A stretch of 64,000 nucleotides of DNA from DASYXT01 sp035934555 (GCA_035934555.1 DASYXT010000055.1:62001-126000); one strand, 5' to 3'; positions 15,867 through 24,927 are shown, counted from the stretch's first letter. Made by a program: numbers and translations. The notes: generated by a model from the sequence alone, not told the origin.

Positions 15867-17162
15867 GTGCAAAGAACACTGAGCCCGGCGTATCGCTGGC
15901 AGGTGCTGGGCATGCTGTGGCTTGTCTCGTTTTTTAACTACGCGGACCGGCAGGCACTTTCCTCGGTGCTGCCCCTGGTGCAAAGCGAGTTGGGCCTTAC
16001 GCTGGTGCAACTGGGGATGCTGGCGTCGGCGTTCGCCTGGATTTACGGGTTGTCGTCGCCGTTCAGTGGTTATGTAGCGGACCGCATCCGACGCAAGCTG
16101 GCGATCCTCGGCGGCCTGCAAATTTGGAGCCTGATTTGCACCGCGACGGCGCTGGCGCGGAGCTTTCCGCAATTGTTCTTGTTCCGCGCGGCGATGGGGT
16201 TGGGCGAGTCGGTTTATTTCCCAGCGGCAATGTCGCTGGTGAGCGATTACCACGGGCGGCGGACGCGCTCGACGGCGATGGGCTGGCTGCAGACCAGCGT
16301 GTACCTTGGCAGCATCGGCGGCAGTTTCCTGGCTGGGCTGATCGGTGAGAGTTACGGCTGGCGCGCATCCTTCGTCGTGTTTGGCGTATGCGGCATCGTG
16401 CTTGGCCTGTTGTTGAGCCGGTTTCTGATTGAACCCAGCCGGGGCGCCGCGGACAAAGAAGACCCGGAGCGGGCAAAGCCCGGGCTCGCCCTCGAGCGCC
16501 CCATCCCACGCGCGGCACTGGCGCCGTTGCTGCGCACTCCGACGGTGCTGCTGCTGCTGGGCGCTTTTGTGTGCGCCAACTTTGTCGCACTGGTTCTGCT
16601 GTCCTGGATGCCTAAGTTTTTGTACGACCGATTTCAGCTCAGCCTGGCGATGGCTGGGCTTACAGCGACGGTGTTCGTGCAACTGGCCAGCATGGTCGGC
16701 GCGCCGCTGGGCGGTTGGCTGGCCGACCGCTTTCTCCGGCGTTCGGCAGGTGGCCGCATTAAAGTGCAGCTCATCGGTGTGCTGTGCGGCGCGCCCTTCG
16801 TGCTGGTGTGCGGGCAAACTCACTCGGTGTTGTGGCTGGTGCTGGCGCTGACTGCGTGGGGCCTTTTCAAAGGCCTTTATGACGCGAACATTTTCGCGTC
16901 GTTGTATGATGTTGTTCGTCCCAACGCGCGAGGCACAGCAGCGGGTCTGATGAACGCGCTGGGCTGGCTGGCGGGCGGTGGCGCGGCGCCAGTGGTCGTT
17001 GCGTATATCGCGCAAAAGTCAGATTTGAGCTTCGCGATTTCGCTGACGGCGGGGGTTTACGTGCTGGCCGGCGGCCTTTTGCTGTGGGCGTTGTTCACGG
17101 TGCCACGCGACGCGAGCCGGCTCGAGGCGCTCCCCGCAACGGCTCCCGTGTTAACCAAATAG
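15867..17162 (+). CDS. MFS transporter, anion:cation symporter type (hexuronate/sugar-acid transporter-like)
   Basis: A 431-residue, 12-helix major facilitator protein with a GTG start at 15867. The N-terminal FFNYADRQALSSVLPLVQSELGLT and the loop 2-3 signature GYVADRIRRKLAI are characteristic of the ACS family (ExuT, GudP, sialate and 4-hydroxyphenylacetate carriers); RAAMGLGESVYFPAAMSLVSD in helix 4 agrees. It is divergent from the glycosidase-aldolase pair, so uptake of a uronate or sugar acid released by those enzymes is a reasonable inference. The last 12 bp overlap the convergent membrane-protein gene. Confidence 0.87.
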   Translation: MQRTLSPAYRWQVLGMLWLVSFFNYADRQALSSVLPLVQSELGLTLVQLGMLASAFAWIYGLSSPFSGYVADRIRRKLAILGGLQIWSLICTATALARSFPQLFLFRAAMGLGESVYFPAAMSLVSDYHGRRTRSTAMGWLQTSVYLGSIGGSFLAGLIGESYGWRASFVVFGVCGIVLGLLLSRFLIEPSRGAADKEDPERAKPGLALERPIPRAALAPLLRTPTVLLLLGAFVCANFVALVLLSWMPKFLYDRFQLSLAMAGLTATVFVQLASMVGAPLGGWLADRFLRRSAGGRIKVQLIGVLCGAPFVLVCGQTHSVLWLVLALTAWGLFKGLYDANIFASLYDVVRPNARGTAAGLMNALGWLAGGGAAPVVVAYIAQKSDLSFAISLTAGVYVLAGGLLLWALFTVPRDASRLEALPATAPVLTK

Positions 17163-18626
17163 CGCGGGCTGCGTTTCCACCGGCGCGCCCGGTTCGAGTT
17201 TTCCATGCGCGTAATGGCGGAGGATCAGCGCCGAGATGACAAAGAGCGCCAGGTAATAAAGGCTGAAGGCCGCCTCGCTGAAGTTTGTGCGGGGACCGGT
17301 GATAAGCTGGGCGATGAAGTTTTGAATGAGCAGCATCAACCAGGTCAGCCGCGCAGAATGCGGGAAGAGGTCTTGCTTAGAACCGGGCGGGACGGGGCGC
17401 CGCCAGACGAGGACTGCCAGTGCTGCCAATCCGGCTAACAACGCTGGGCCGATGAAAGTCCAGAGCACTCGGTTCCAGTGCTCCTCATTACCGACGTAAA
17501 TATTGGCCCAGCCTTTGAAGCCGTTCTTAAGGGAGAGGCCCAAGGCCGCCAGCAGGGCGGCGTAAGTGACGAAGCGTTCCAGATTTGGATGGCTCGGGCC
17601 GGGCGAGGCCGCTTGCGAGCAAACGCCGGCTGCCGCGCTTCGGCGGTTTACCAGGTAATAGGCCAGACCGTAGGCAATACCAATGCTGATGCCGCCGCAC
17701 GATTCCCAGCAACGCCACCAGTTAAACCGGACCTGTGGCCAGACCCGGGCCGCCCAGCTCCAATTTTGCCACGCAGCCCAGCCGGCGCCAGTGAGTACGC
17801 CCACCGTCAGGATCAACTTTACGTTCAGCCAGTCACGCCGGCCCAGTTCGTACCCGAGGAAACCCAGATACGCTCCCAGATGAATGAGCGCCGCACGGTT
17901 GTCGTTAATGAGTCGGGCGAGATTGGGGTTGTGCAGGTGGTCGGCATATTGCGGCTTAAGGTGGGCGTAGAGCGGCAGAAAAAGTTGTGGGAACTGCTCG
18001 AAGAGCAGCGCGGCTGCGCCGGCGCCAGCCAGGCCGCACGCCACCCGCAGCAACCAATCCTGCAGGCGGTTGCTTTGACCCGCGCCGCACCAGGCCAGAA
18101 AACAAGCCGCCAAGCCGGCCCACGGTACCCCGGCGATGAAAAGCCAGACGAACCCGTATGTGCGCGGGATGGCGACGAATTCCCCTGCCGGGGTATTGGT
18201 CTGGAGTCGGCCGTTAAAAAAGCTCGGCCATTGCATCCAGCCGCGGTCGCCGGCGATGGCGAACCCGGCGGCCATGGCGAGCACCACCCAACCTGAGGCA
18301 TACCGGCGCGACTGCGCGCGACTCGGGTCGCGCGCGATAAACCACCAGGCGGTGCCCCAGGTGACGCCGGCGAACAGGCACCCGTTACTGGCTCCGAACC
18401 CGGAGCAGCCGCGCACGGCCCAAGTCATCGCGCCAACAGCGACGAAGAGCAGTGTCGGCAGCAACAGGTCGTCCAGCAAAGAATCGCGGTCAGTCTTAAT
18501 CAGCAGGTCTGCGGCTGGAGCTCTGAAATTGCCTAAAGGTGGAAGCACTGCAAAAGAAAAGCATAAATGGAAAAGGTGTCGATGGGAATATACCATGGAG
18601 TACGCAGCACGGACCACATCCAGCAT
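17151..18626 (-). CDS. Polytopic membrane protein of unknown function
   Basis: A 491-residue frame with about ten to twelve hydrophobic segments (TLLFVAVGAMTWAVRGCSGF, WVVLAMAAGFAIAG, TYGFVWLFIAGVPWAGL and others). The RGCSGFGASNGCLFAGVTWG stretch, with paired Gly and Cys, is striking and probably conserved. I do not recognise the family. The first ~45 residues are not membrane-like and the true start may be internal. It is convergent with the MFS gene (12-bp overlap); no operon partner is visible. Confidence 0.65.
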   Translation of the reverse strand: MLDVVRAAYSMVYSHRHLFHLCFSFAVLPPLGNFRAPAADLLIKTDRDSLLDDLLLPTLLFVAVGAMTWAVRGCSGFGASNGCLFAGVTWGTAWWFIARDPSRAQSRRYASGWVVLAMAAGFAIAGDRGWMQWPSFFNGRLQTNTPAGEFVAIPRTYGFVWLFIAGVPWAGLAACFLAWCGAGQSNRLQDWLLRVACGLAGAGAAALLFEQFPQLFLPLYAHLKPQYADHLHNPNLARLINDNRAALIHLGAYLGFLGYELGRRDWLNVKLILTVGVLTGAGWAAWQNWSWAARVWPQVRFNWWRCWESCGGISIGIAYGLAYYLVNRRSAAAGVCSQAASPGPSHPNLERFVTYAALLAALGLSLKNGFKGWANIYVGNEEHWNRVLWTFIGPALLAGLAALAVLVWRRPVPPGSKQDLFPHSARLTWLMLLIQNFIAQLITGPRTNFSEAAFSLYYLALFVISALILRHYAHGKLEPGAPVETQPALFG

Positions 18627-18655
18627 GGACCACGTCCAGGTTTGACGATGCTCCT

Positions 18656-18682
18656 CCCTCTCCCCTTCGGAAGGGGAGAGGG
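18656..18682 (+). repeat. Perfect 12-bp inverted repeat (CCCTCTCCCCTT / AAGGGGAGAGGG)
   Basis: GC-rich hairpin with a 3-base loop, followed by GGTTGGGGTGAGGGG. This is a motif often seen as a dispersed intergenic repeat in unrelated bacteria. It lies between the membrane-protein gene and the tRNA; no T-tract, so not called a terminator. Confidence 0.6.
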
Positions 18683-18743
18683 TTGGGGTGAGGGGTCCGC
18701 GGTGTGTAGTTTATCCTGAGCACCCTTCAGTAGCTGGCAAAAA

Positions 18744-18819
18744 TGGTGCCCCGGCTAGGACTTGAACCTAGAACCAATTGATTAAGAGTCAACTGCTCTG
18801 CCAATTGAGCTACCGAGGC
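18744..18819 (-). tRNA. tRNA-Lys (anticodon CTT)
   Basis: 76 nt on the minus strand. The acceptor arms GCCTCGG and CCGGGGC pair with one G-T pair. The D arm (GCTC...GAGC), anticodon loop CTCTTAA (anticodon CTT), and TTCAAGTCC T-loop are all in place. The 3' CCA is encoded in the DNA and is followed by TTTTT, which may end the transcript. Confidence 0.95.
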
Positions 18820-18909
18820 AACCCGGAAAAGCGGGCAAAAAATACACTTGCGCCAAGGCGATTGCAAGCCGGGAACCCAAACCCGAAGTGCGCCCCTCAG
18901 TGAAGGCGC

Positions 18910-18936
18910 CGGAGCGCGCACTTTAGTCCGCACCAA
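18910..18936 (+). repeat. Palindromic repeat family P, copy 6
   Basis: GGAGCGCGCACTTTAGTCCG followed by CACCAAC; one arm has two substitutions. Lies between the tRNA gene and the TPR gene. Confidence 0.65.
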
Positions 18937-18955
18937 CGTTCGAACTCTATTCCTT

Positions 18956-19525
18956 TCAATCAGCAGATGCTTCGCCCAAAGCTCCCGGCTCACTGGTTTG
19001 CCAAAGCGCTTTGAGGTCGGGCTCCTCCTGTGCCTGGAGTCTGCGCTGCTTGAGCATGCCGTGGCGGCTCGCTTCGGCCAGACAGCGGGTCAGCCATTCG
19101 CGAGCTTCCTTCAGGCGGCCGAGCTGGCAGGAGTAGCAGGCCAAATTGAACAGCACCATCTCTCGGTCGTGCACGCGGTCTGCGGCAGGCAGCAGCGCGT
19201 CGTAAGCGGCCTGGACGCTGCCACCCGGGGCACGGCGGAGGGCGTAGGCTCGGTTGATCCAGCCCATGGCGTCCTCGGGCAGCATGGCCAGCAGCGCGCC
19301 GGCAACCTCCGCGCACGACTGCCACTGTGCCGCGTCGCAATAAATCATGCAGCGAACGCGCAGCACATCGGGGTGCGCGCGCAGCTCCGGCGTGATCTTG
19401 TCTAACGCGATGTTCGCTTCTACCCAGTCGCCCAGGCCGAGCCACCCCTCGGCTTCGTCCAGGTGCAGGCGGTTTGCATGGTCGAGCTCCGGGACAATGG
19501 CGCGCTCGGGTGCGTTTTCGGGCAT
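18956..19525 (-). CDS. Tetratricopeptide-repeat protein
   Basis: A 189-residue soluble protein without a signal peptide. Helical repeats with TPR spacing (EAEGWLGLGDWVEANIALDK, AMGWINRAYALRRA, EMVLFNLACYSCQLGRLKEA) make about four TPR units. TPR proteins are protein-interaction adaptors; no partner can be named. It stands alone in its orientation, about 120 bp after the response-regulator gene. ATG at 19525 is the obvious start. Confidence 0.78.
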   Translation of the reverse strand: MPENAPERAIVPELDHANRLHLDEAEGWLGLGDWVEANIALDKITPELRAHPDVLRVRCMIYCDAAQWQSCAEVAGALLAMLPEDAMGWINRAYALRRAPGGSVQAAYDALLPAADRVHDREMVLFNLACYSCQLGRLKEAREWLTRCLAEASRHGMLKQRRLQAQEEPDLKALWQTSEPGALGEASAD

Positions 19526-19646
19526 AACTGAAAATGGCGGAGCAAATGAGAAATGGCAAGTAGCGGCGGCATTTTAGCTGCCGGCACCGTGGAATCCCGG
19601 CGGCGCTGGTTCCAGGCCCAGGGCCGGAAGCCCGCTTCTACGGGTA

Positions 19647-20030
19647 TCATTGCGCGACAGTTAAGCGACGAACAGCGTCGAGAAACTCGCGCGAATCGAA
19701 AGGCTTGGTCAGAACGAGGTCCACGCCGAGAGGAAAGCTGCCACCAAAGCGCAGGGCCTCACCGTAGGCGGTGACCATCATCACCGGTTGGGCGGGGGAC
19801 TGCTGTTTGATCGCGGCGGCAACTTTGTCGCCCTTCATCAGCGGCAGATCATAATCGAGGATGATTAAGTCAAACTTGGCCTCGGCGAACGCGGCCAACC
19901 CGGCTTGGGAACTGGTGGCGGTTTGGACCTGGTGCTTTTCGGATTCGAGTATGCGCTTGATGGCGTCCCCGACCAGCGGTTCGTCGTCCACTACCAGAAT
20001 TCGTCTCGGAATATTCTGCGCCGCTTGCAT
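19647..20030 (-). CDS. Single-domain response regulator (CheY-like receiver)
   Basis: 127 residues, receiver domain only. Acidic pocket Asp15-Asp16 (LVVDDEP), phospho-acceptor Asp59 (LIILDYDLP), Thr87 (MMVTAYGE) and Lys109 (LTKPF) are all present, so it should be phosphorylatable. There is no output domain, and no kinase is adjacent (the nearest is at 25.1 kb, plus strand). It is 63 bp downstream of the DUF1326 gene and could share its transcript. Confidence 0.9.
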   Translation of the reverse strand: MQAAQNIPRRILVVDDEPLVGDAIKRILESEKHQVQTATSSQAGLAAFAEAKFDLIILDYDLPLMKGDKVAAAIKQQSPAQPVMMVTAYGEALRFGGSFPLGVDLVLTKPFDSREFLDAVRRLTVAQ

Positions 20031-20093
20031 CTGAGCGCAAGAGTAGGCCTCGCGCCCGGTTCGTCCAATCTTTTCTGCACACCTGCAGACCCG

Positions 20094-20807
20094 CTAAAAA
20101 CCGCGGGCAACGGGCGGACCACAAAAATCGGCTGAAGAAACAAAGACATCGCTGCCAGAGGCAGCCCCGCCGAAACGCGCGAGGAAAACATTCCGGCTGG
20201 TGGCGTCGTCCCATTTCAGCTTGAGCAGCGGTTCGGCAACGCTCGACCCCAGGTCCACCGCGACAGTGTATTGCGTGTGGGGACTGCGAGGTGTGTACCA
20301 GAGCGTTTCGCCGCAAGAGCCGCTTTCGCAGGTATCCAGCGGACCGGTGCTGACAGACACAAACGACCCAGCGGAAAAATCGTATCCAGTTGCGGTGCGA
20401 GTGAACCGCAACGGCACGACGCGCGTTTGAAGGCTGGACAGGCCGGGCTGAATGGTTTCGATCCACTCCGTGAGGGCTTGCCGCTGAGCAACGGTCGCGG
20501 TGGTCGGCAAATAGAGCACAGCCTGGCCGGGAGGCGCGCTGGGCACAGCGAGATTCTTTGGCGAACTCTGGAGCAAGGCGACTTGCAGCCCGGCAAAGCT
20601 GGTTCCGGCATAGGCTCCGCCGGTGAAGTCCCAGGCGCGCAAGAGGTACCGGCCTTCGAGCGTGGCCTGACTGGAGACGATGCAAGGGCCGGCATACACA
20701 TCGCACGAGTGCAACTCGATCAGCCGGCCTTGGGGCAGCTCCGCGCCCAAAGCCGCGCGTCCGAGGAAACAACCCAAACCCGCTAACAGGAAAGCTACTG
20801 ATTTCAT
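20094..20807 (-). CDS. Secreted DUF1326-like protein
   Basis: A 237-residue product from the ATG at 20807 (the frame opens at 20834), with a signal peptide MKSVAFLLAGLGCFLGRAAL ending at ALGA. The mature N-terminus GRLIELHSCDVYAGPCIVSS followed by WDFTGGAYAGTSFAGLQVAL matches the DUF1326 pattern (Cys-Asp-Val-x-x-Gly-Pro-Cys and a Trp/Gly-rich strand). A second Cys pair (TCESGSCGE) is present. Biochemical function of the family is unknown; the cysteines suggest a disulfide or metal site outside the cytoplasm. Confidence 0.7.
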   Translation of the reverse strand: MKSVAFLLAGLGCFLGRAALGAELPQGRLIELHSCDVYAGPCIVSSQATLEGRYLLRAWDFTGGAYAGTSFAGLQVALLQSSPKNLAVPSAPPGQAVLYLPTTATVAQRQALTEWIETIQPGLSSLQTRVVPLRFTRTATGYDFSAGSFVSVSTGPLDTCESGSCGETLWYTPRSPHTQYTVAVDLGSSVAEPLLKLKWDDATSRNVFLARFGGAASGSDVFVSSADFCGPPVARGF

Positions 20808-20858
20808 AAATATCTCGTAATACCATAAATACACCAGGACCGGTGGGAACGCTAGTGG

Positions 20859-20914
20859 CAGAGGACAGAGATCAGAGGACAGAGATCAGAGGACAGAGAG
20901 CAGAGGACAGAGAG
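20859..20914. repeat. Four tandem copies of a 14-bp unit (CAGAGGACAGAGAT/G)
   Basis: Units start at 20859, 20873, 20887 and 20901; the first two end in T and the last two in G. The array lies between the rhaB stop codon and the DUF1326 gene. Confidence 0.88.
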
Positions 20915-20924
20915 CAGGGGGAAA

Positions 20925-22403
20925 TTAGAAATCGAAAATGCGTTCGGCGGCGGAATCCCACGGCGCGGCGTCTCCTGGGGTGAAGGTCTTGATTTTGGAA
21001 GATTGGCGCACAACGGCACGGATGTCCGCCAAAGAAGCCAGTTCGCCGCTCGAACGGGCCTGGACCAGGAGGTTGCCCAGGGCGGTGGCCTCGACGGGGC
21101 CAGCCAGCACCGGCCGCTGGCAGGCGTCGGCGGTGAATTGATTGAGTATCCCGCTTTGCGACCCACCGCCGACGATGTGGATCACCTCGATGCGGTTGCC
21201 CGCCAATTCTTCCAGGCAGCGCAGCACATAACGGTATTTCAGCGCCAGGCTTTCGTATGCACAACGAACCAACTCGCCCTCGGTTCGCGGGATGGGCTGA
21301 TCGGTTCCCCGGCAGAAACCCTGGATGGCTTTAGGCATGTCGGGTGGATTAAGGAACCGAGGGTCGTCAGGGTCAACGACCGAGCGGAGAGCCGGGGCGC
21401 GTGCGGCGAGGCGGGCAAGTTGTTCGTAGGTCCAGCAACGGCCGCGGCTTTCGAAGGAGCGCTTGCATTGCTGCACCAGCCACAGGCCCATAATGTTCTT
21501 GAGCAGGCGAACCGTGCCGTCCAGTCCGCCTTCATTGGTGAGATTGAGTTCCAGCGTGCGCGGTGTGAGCGACGGTTGCCCCACCTCAACGCCCATCAGT
21601 GACCAGGTGCCGGAACTCAGGTAGGCCCAAACCGGCTTGCCGGTGTGGCGCGTGGGGACCGCCGCGACGGCGGACGCGGTATCGTGGGCGGGCGGAGCGA
21701 CCACCTTGATCGCGCTAAGCCCGGTGGCCTGGGCTACGTCCGGGCGAACCGTGCCGAGCGTTGCGCCGGGTGAGGCCAGCTTGGGAAAAATGGATGTGGG
21801 AAGCTGTAATCTGTGGAGAAGCCGTGTGGCCCACCCGCGGGTGAGCGGGTTAAGGCATTGCGACGTGGAAGCTATGGTGAACTCCGCAACGCGCGCACCG
21901 CACAAGGCCCAATGGAAAAAATCCGGCATGAACAACAGCGTGCCGGCATGTTCGAGCAGTTCCGGCGTTCGCTCCTTCGCTGCGAGCAACTGAAACAGCG
22001 AGTTGAGTTGCATGAACTGCAAGCCGGTTTGGGCAAAAATTTCCGCGCGCGGCACCCGGCGGAAAGTTTTTTCCATCAGGCCATTGGTGCGGGCGTCACG
22101 GTAATGGTAAGGGTGGCCGAGCAATTCGCCGCTTGGGCTGAGCAGGACAAAATCAACGCCCCAGGTGTCCGCGCCGACAGACACGATAGATTTGCCATAT
22201 TTCTTTGCCGCCAGGCCCAAGCCGTTTTGGATCTCAGACCAAAGCCGCAAAACATCCCAGCGCAGCGTCCCGGCCATTTGCACCGGTCCATTGGGAAAGC
22301 GGTGGAGTTCCTCCAGGCGCAGCGTCTTCCCATTCCAAATACCGGCCATGACGCGGCCGCTTTCAGCGCCGAGATCGATGGCGAGGTAGGTGCGGTTGGA
22401 CAT
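20925..22403 (-). CDS. rhaB: Rhamnulokinase
   Basis: FGGY-family sugar kinase, 492 residues, phosphorylating L-rhamnulose at C1. The N-terminal ATPase motif YLAIDLGAESGRVMAG is the rhamnulokinase form; GADTWGVDFVLL, YHYRDARTNG, YLSSGTWSLMGVE and the C-terminal IHIVGGGSQSGILNQFTADA phosphate/adenosine motifs follow in normal order. Last gene of rhaA-rhaT-rhaB, 12 bp after rhaT. Confidence 0.95.
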   Translation of the reverse strand: MSNRTYLAIDLGAESGRVMAGIWNGKTLRLEELHRFPNGPVQMAGTLRWDVLRLWSEIQNGLGLAAKKYGKSIVSVGADTWGVDFVLLSPSGELLGHPYHYRDARTNGLMEKTFRRVPRAEIFAQTGLQFMQLNSLFQLLAAKERTPELLEHAGTLLFMPDFFHWALCGARVAEFTIASTSQCLNPLTRGWATRLLHRLQLPTSIFPKLASPGATLGTVRPDVAQATGLSAIKVVAPPAHDTASAVAAVPTRHTGKPVWAYLSSGTWSLMGVEVGQPSLTPRTLELNLTNEGGLDGTVRLLKNIMGLWLVQQCKRSFESRGRCWTYEQLARLAARAPALRSVVDPDDPRFLNPPDMPKAIQGFCRGTDQPIPRTEGELVRCAYESLALKYRYVLRCLEELAGNRIEVIHIVGGGSQSGILNQFTADACQRPVLAGPVEATALGNLLVQARSSGELASLADIRAVVRQSSKIKTFTPGDAAPWDSAAERIFDF

Positions 22404-22415
22404 CAGGCACGCGGT

Positions 22416-23636
22416 TTAACTAAACATCATGTGCAGAATCTGGCGGAGCGTCTGACCGGTTCCCAGCAAAGTGCCGTAACCGATGACTATCGTTGAGAGG
22501 ACAAGGGTTGTTATGCCACTGGCAATCAGTGCGTGGGCCTTGCGGCTGGCTCCTTTCCATTCGTGGAGAATCCAACCCCACATCGTGCTAAAAATAATGA
22601 TGCTCGCCATGTGCAGCGTCCAGCTTGCGAAGCCGAACTTACCCATCTTACTTTCGCCCATGCTGTAGAAGAAGAATTGGAAGTACCAGGTCGTGCCTGC
22701 CAGAGCGGAGAAAAAGTAGTTGTTGAGCATCGGCGCACGCTGGATTGCCGTTTCCCGGTTAGTGAGTGTTTGTACGGTTGCTTCCTCACTGGGCGCATCG
22801 ATTGCCGTCTCAAGGATCGTTTCACGCCCACGATCCGGCGGTTCCGCACGGACTTCGGCATTGAAGTACTGGTATCCGGTCCGGTTCTTGATATTGAGGA
22901 GCACGCACCAGATAAAGTTCGTGGTGAAACCGCCAAGCAGCACCACGATTAACCGCGGCAAACCCGCAAACACCGGCGTGGTCCCGGCGGCGACTGCCGC
23001 CTGGTTCATCGGTGCGCCGGCCGTGAGCGCAAAACTAAAGCACGCGCTCATGATCCCGGAAAACGTCGCCACCAGCAAACCCTTGAGAAAGTTAAACTCG
23101 GCAATCGCCTTCTTCTTCTCGACCTCCGGCATTTCTTTTTCTTTGGTAAACCCGGCGAGCGCGGCGATGGCGATCCCGGCCAGGCAGACGAAAATGCCAA
23201 ACAGCGTGACACGCCCGGCGGTTGTGGCGGCGATCTGCCCAATAGATTGCGCGACCGGGATGCTCGGCATGAACGATTTGAAAATCGGCGGCAGCAACGT
23301 TCCAAACGCCGCGCAGTAACCCAGCGCGACTCCCATACCCAGCGACATTCCGAGGTACCGCATGGTGAGCCCGAAGGTCAGGCCGCCGAAACCCCACATC
23401 GCGCCGAACGCATAAGTCCACGCCAGCGTGCTGAACTGCTGTTGCCGGATCACGCCCACAGTGTCGTGGGCAATCAGCAGCGACAGCACCCAAGGCGCGA
23501 TAATCCAGGAAAAGAACCCGCCCACCAGCCAGTAAACCTCCCATGACCATTTCTTAACCCCCTTGAACGGCACATAAAAGCTCCCGGACGCAAGCCCGCC
23601 GAGCCAATGGAAAATAACGCCGAGGACGGGATTCAT
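22416..23636 (-). CDS. rhaT: L-rhamnose/H+ symporter
   Basis: 406 residues with ten hydrophobic helices in the DMT-like RhaT family. The N-terminus (GVIFHWLGGLASGSFYVPFK, KKWSWEVYWLVGGFFSWIIA) is diagnostic. It is longer than E. coli RhaT (344 aa), mostly through a charged loop at about 265-300 (RAEPPDRGRETILETAIDAP) carrying no recognisable domain. Between rhaA (25 bp) and rhaB (12 bp), supporting L-rhamnose as substrate. Confidence 0.93.
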   Translation of the reverse strand: MNPVLGVIFHWLGGLASGSFYVPFKGVKKWSWEVYWLVGGFFSWIIAPWVLSLLIAHDTVGVIRQQQFSTLAWTYAFGAMWGFGGLTFGLTMRYLGMSLGMGVALGYCAAFGTLLPPIFKSFMPSIPVAQSIGQIAATTAGRVTLFGIFVCLAGIAIAALAGFTKEKEMPEVEKKKAIAEFNFLKGLLVATFSGIMSACFSFALTAGAPMNQAAVAAGTTPVFAGLPRLIVVLLGGFTTNFIWCVLLNIKNRTGYQYFNAEVRAEPPDRGRETILETAIDAPSEEATVQTLTNRETAIQRAPMLNNYFFSALAGTTWYFQFFFYSMGESKMGKFGFASWTLHMASIIIFSTMWGWILHEWKGASRKAHALIASGITTLVLSTIVIGYGTLLGTGQTLRQILHMMFS

Positions 23637-23661
23637 AGGTTACGAGCTTTGGAATCCCAGT

Positions 23662-24927
23662 TTAACGCCGCTTGGCCAGAACTTGTTGCTCATAGGTTTT
23701 TATCTCTTTCAGCCAATCTTCGCCAACGGGCGCGCCTCGCTGTTCGCAATAATGATCCCACACCGCCCCGAACGGCATCGACTTGGCTTCTTCCATCAGC
23801 GCCAATCGTGAGGTGTAATCGCCCTGCGCCTCAGCAGCTCTAAGCCGGTTAATCGGTGCCAGCAATGCCAACAGCAGCGCGCGCAGCATGTTCCGGCTGC
23901 CGATCACCCAGGCGGCGACGCGATTGATGCTGGCATCGAAATAATCCAGGCCTATCCGCACGCGGCCGGGATGGCCACCCCACACAATTTCCTGGGCGAT
24001 CGCCTGCAATTCATCGGTGAGCGTCACCACGTGATCGCTGTCCCAGCGCACGCCGCGGCTGACGTGCAGCGCCATCTCCGGCAGAAACAACAGCACCGAC
24101 GAGATTTTGTCGGCGATCCCCTCCGTCGGATGATAATGGCCCGCATCAAGTGTCAGGAGCATTTGGCGGCTAACCGCATAGCCGAGGTAGAATTCGTGTG
24201 AACCGACGACGTAACTTTCCGAGCCGATGCCGAAAAGCTTGGGTTCAACCGAATCGAGGTTGTATTTGCGGTCGATTTTCTTTTTGAAAATCGCATCGAG
24301 CGATTCCACGAGTCGCTCGCGGGGGCCTTGCCGGTCGGCCGGCGTGTCTTTCATCCCATCCGGAATCCACAGATTGGTCAGACAGGCGGAGCCGAGGCGT
24401 TTGCCGATTTCGGCGCCAATTTCACGACAACGAATGCCGTGTTCAATCCAGAACTGGCGGATCTCCTTACGAGGGTGGGAGAGGGTGAACCCGTCGGCCG
24501 CTTTGGGATGTGAAAAATAGGTTTGGTTGAAATCCAGGCCGAGGCGATTGGTCTTGGCCCAGGAAATCCACTCGGCAAAAACCTCGCTGGACAATTCATC
24601 CCGTTCGAGCCTCTTTCCGTGGAGCTCGGCATACGAGGCGTGAAGATTGAACCGCTGGCGGCCCGGAATCAGTTTGAGCGCTGCCAGAAAATCCGCGCGC
24701 AATTCATCGGCGGTGCGCGCTTTGCCGGGATAATTGCCGGTCACCGCCAGTCCACCGCCCAACTCCTGGCCGGCATGCTCGAACCCGCCGACATCATCGC
24801 CCTGCCAGCAGTGGATCGAAATGGGAATCCGGGCCAGGTCGCGTAACGCGCGCTCGGTGTCCACACCGCACTCCGCGTAGCGTTCCTGGGCGAGAGTGTA
24901 GGCCTTTGCGAGATTTCGGTTAGGCAT
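23662..24927 (-). CDS. rhaA: L-rhamnose isomerase (RhaA type)
   Basis: Isomerises L-rhamnose to L-rhamnulose with divalent metal. The 421-residue length matches E. coli RhaA (419). Visible: SIHCWQGDDVGGFE, GGLAVTGNYPGKARTADELR, FNLHASYAE, LGLDFNQTYFSHPKA (metal ligands), GIGSESYVVGSHEFYLGYA, LLTLDAGHYHPTE (metal ligands) and VRWDSDHVV. First gene of the operon, preceded by ~195 bp in which its promoter must lie. Rhamnulose-1-phosphate aldolase and an AraC-type regulator are not in the window. Confidence 0.95.
   Translation of the reverse strand: MPNRNLAKAYTLAQERYAECGVDTERALRDLARIPISIHCWQGDDVGGFEHAGQELGGGLAVTGNYPGKARTADELRADFLAALKLIPGRQRFNLHASYAELHGKRLERDELSSEVFAEWISWAKTNRLGLDFNQTYFSHPKAADGFTLSHPRKEIRQFWIEHGIRCREIGAEIGKRLGSACLTNLWIPDGMKDTPADRQGPRERLVESLDAIFKKKIDRKYNLDSVEPKLFGIGSESYVVGSHEFYLGYAVSRQMLLTLDAGHYHPTEGIADKISSVLLFLPEMALHVSRGVRWDSDHVVTLTDELQAIAQEIVWGGHPGRVRIGLDYFDASINRVAAWVIGSRNMLRALLLALLAPINRLRAAEAQGDYTSRLALMEEAKSMPFGAVWDHYCEQRGAPVGEDWLKEIKTYEQQVLAKRR

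Noticed and set aside
15753..17015. 420-codon minus frame
   Set aside because: Antisense to the MFS gene; Gln/Arg/His-rich composition typical of a shadow of high-GC coding sequence.
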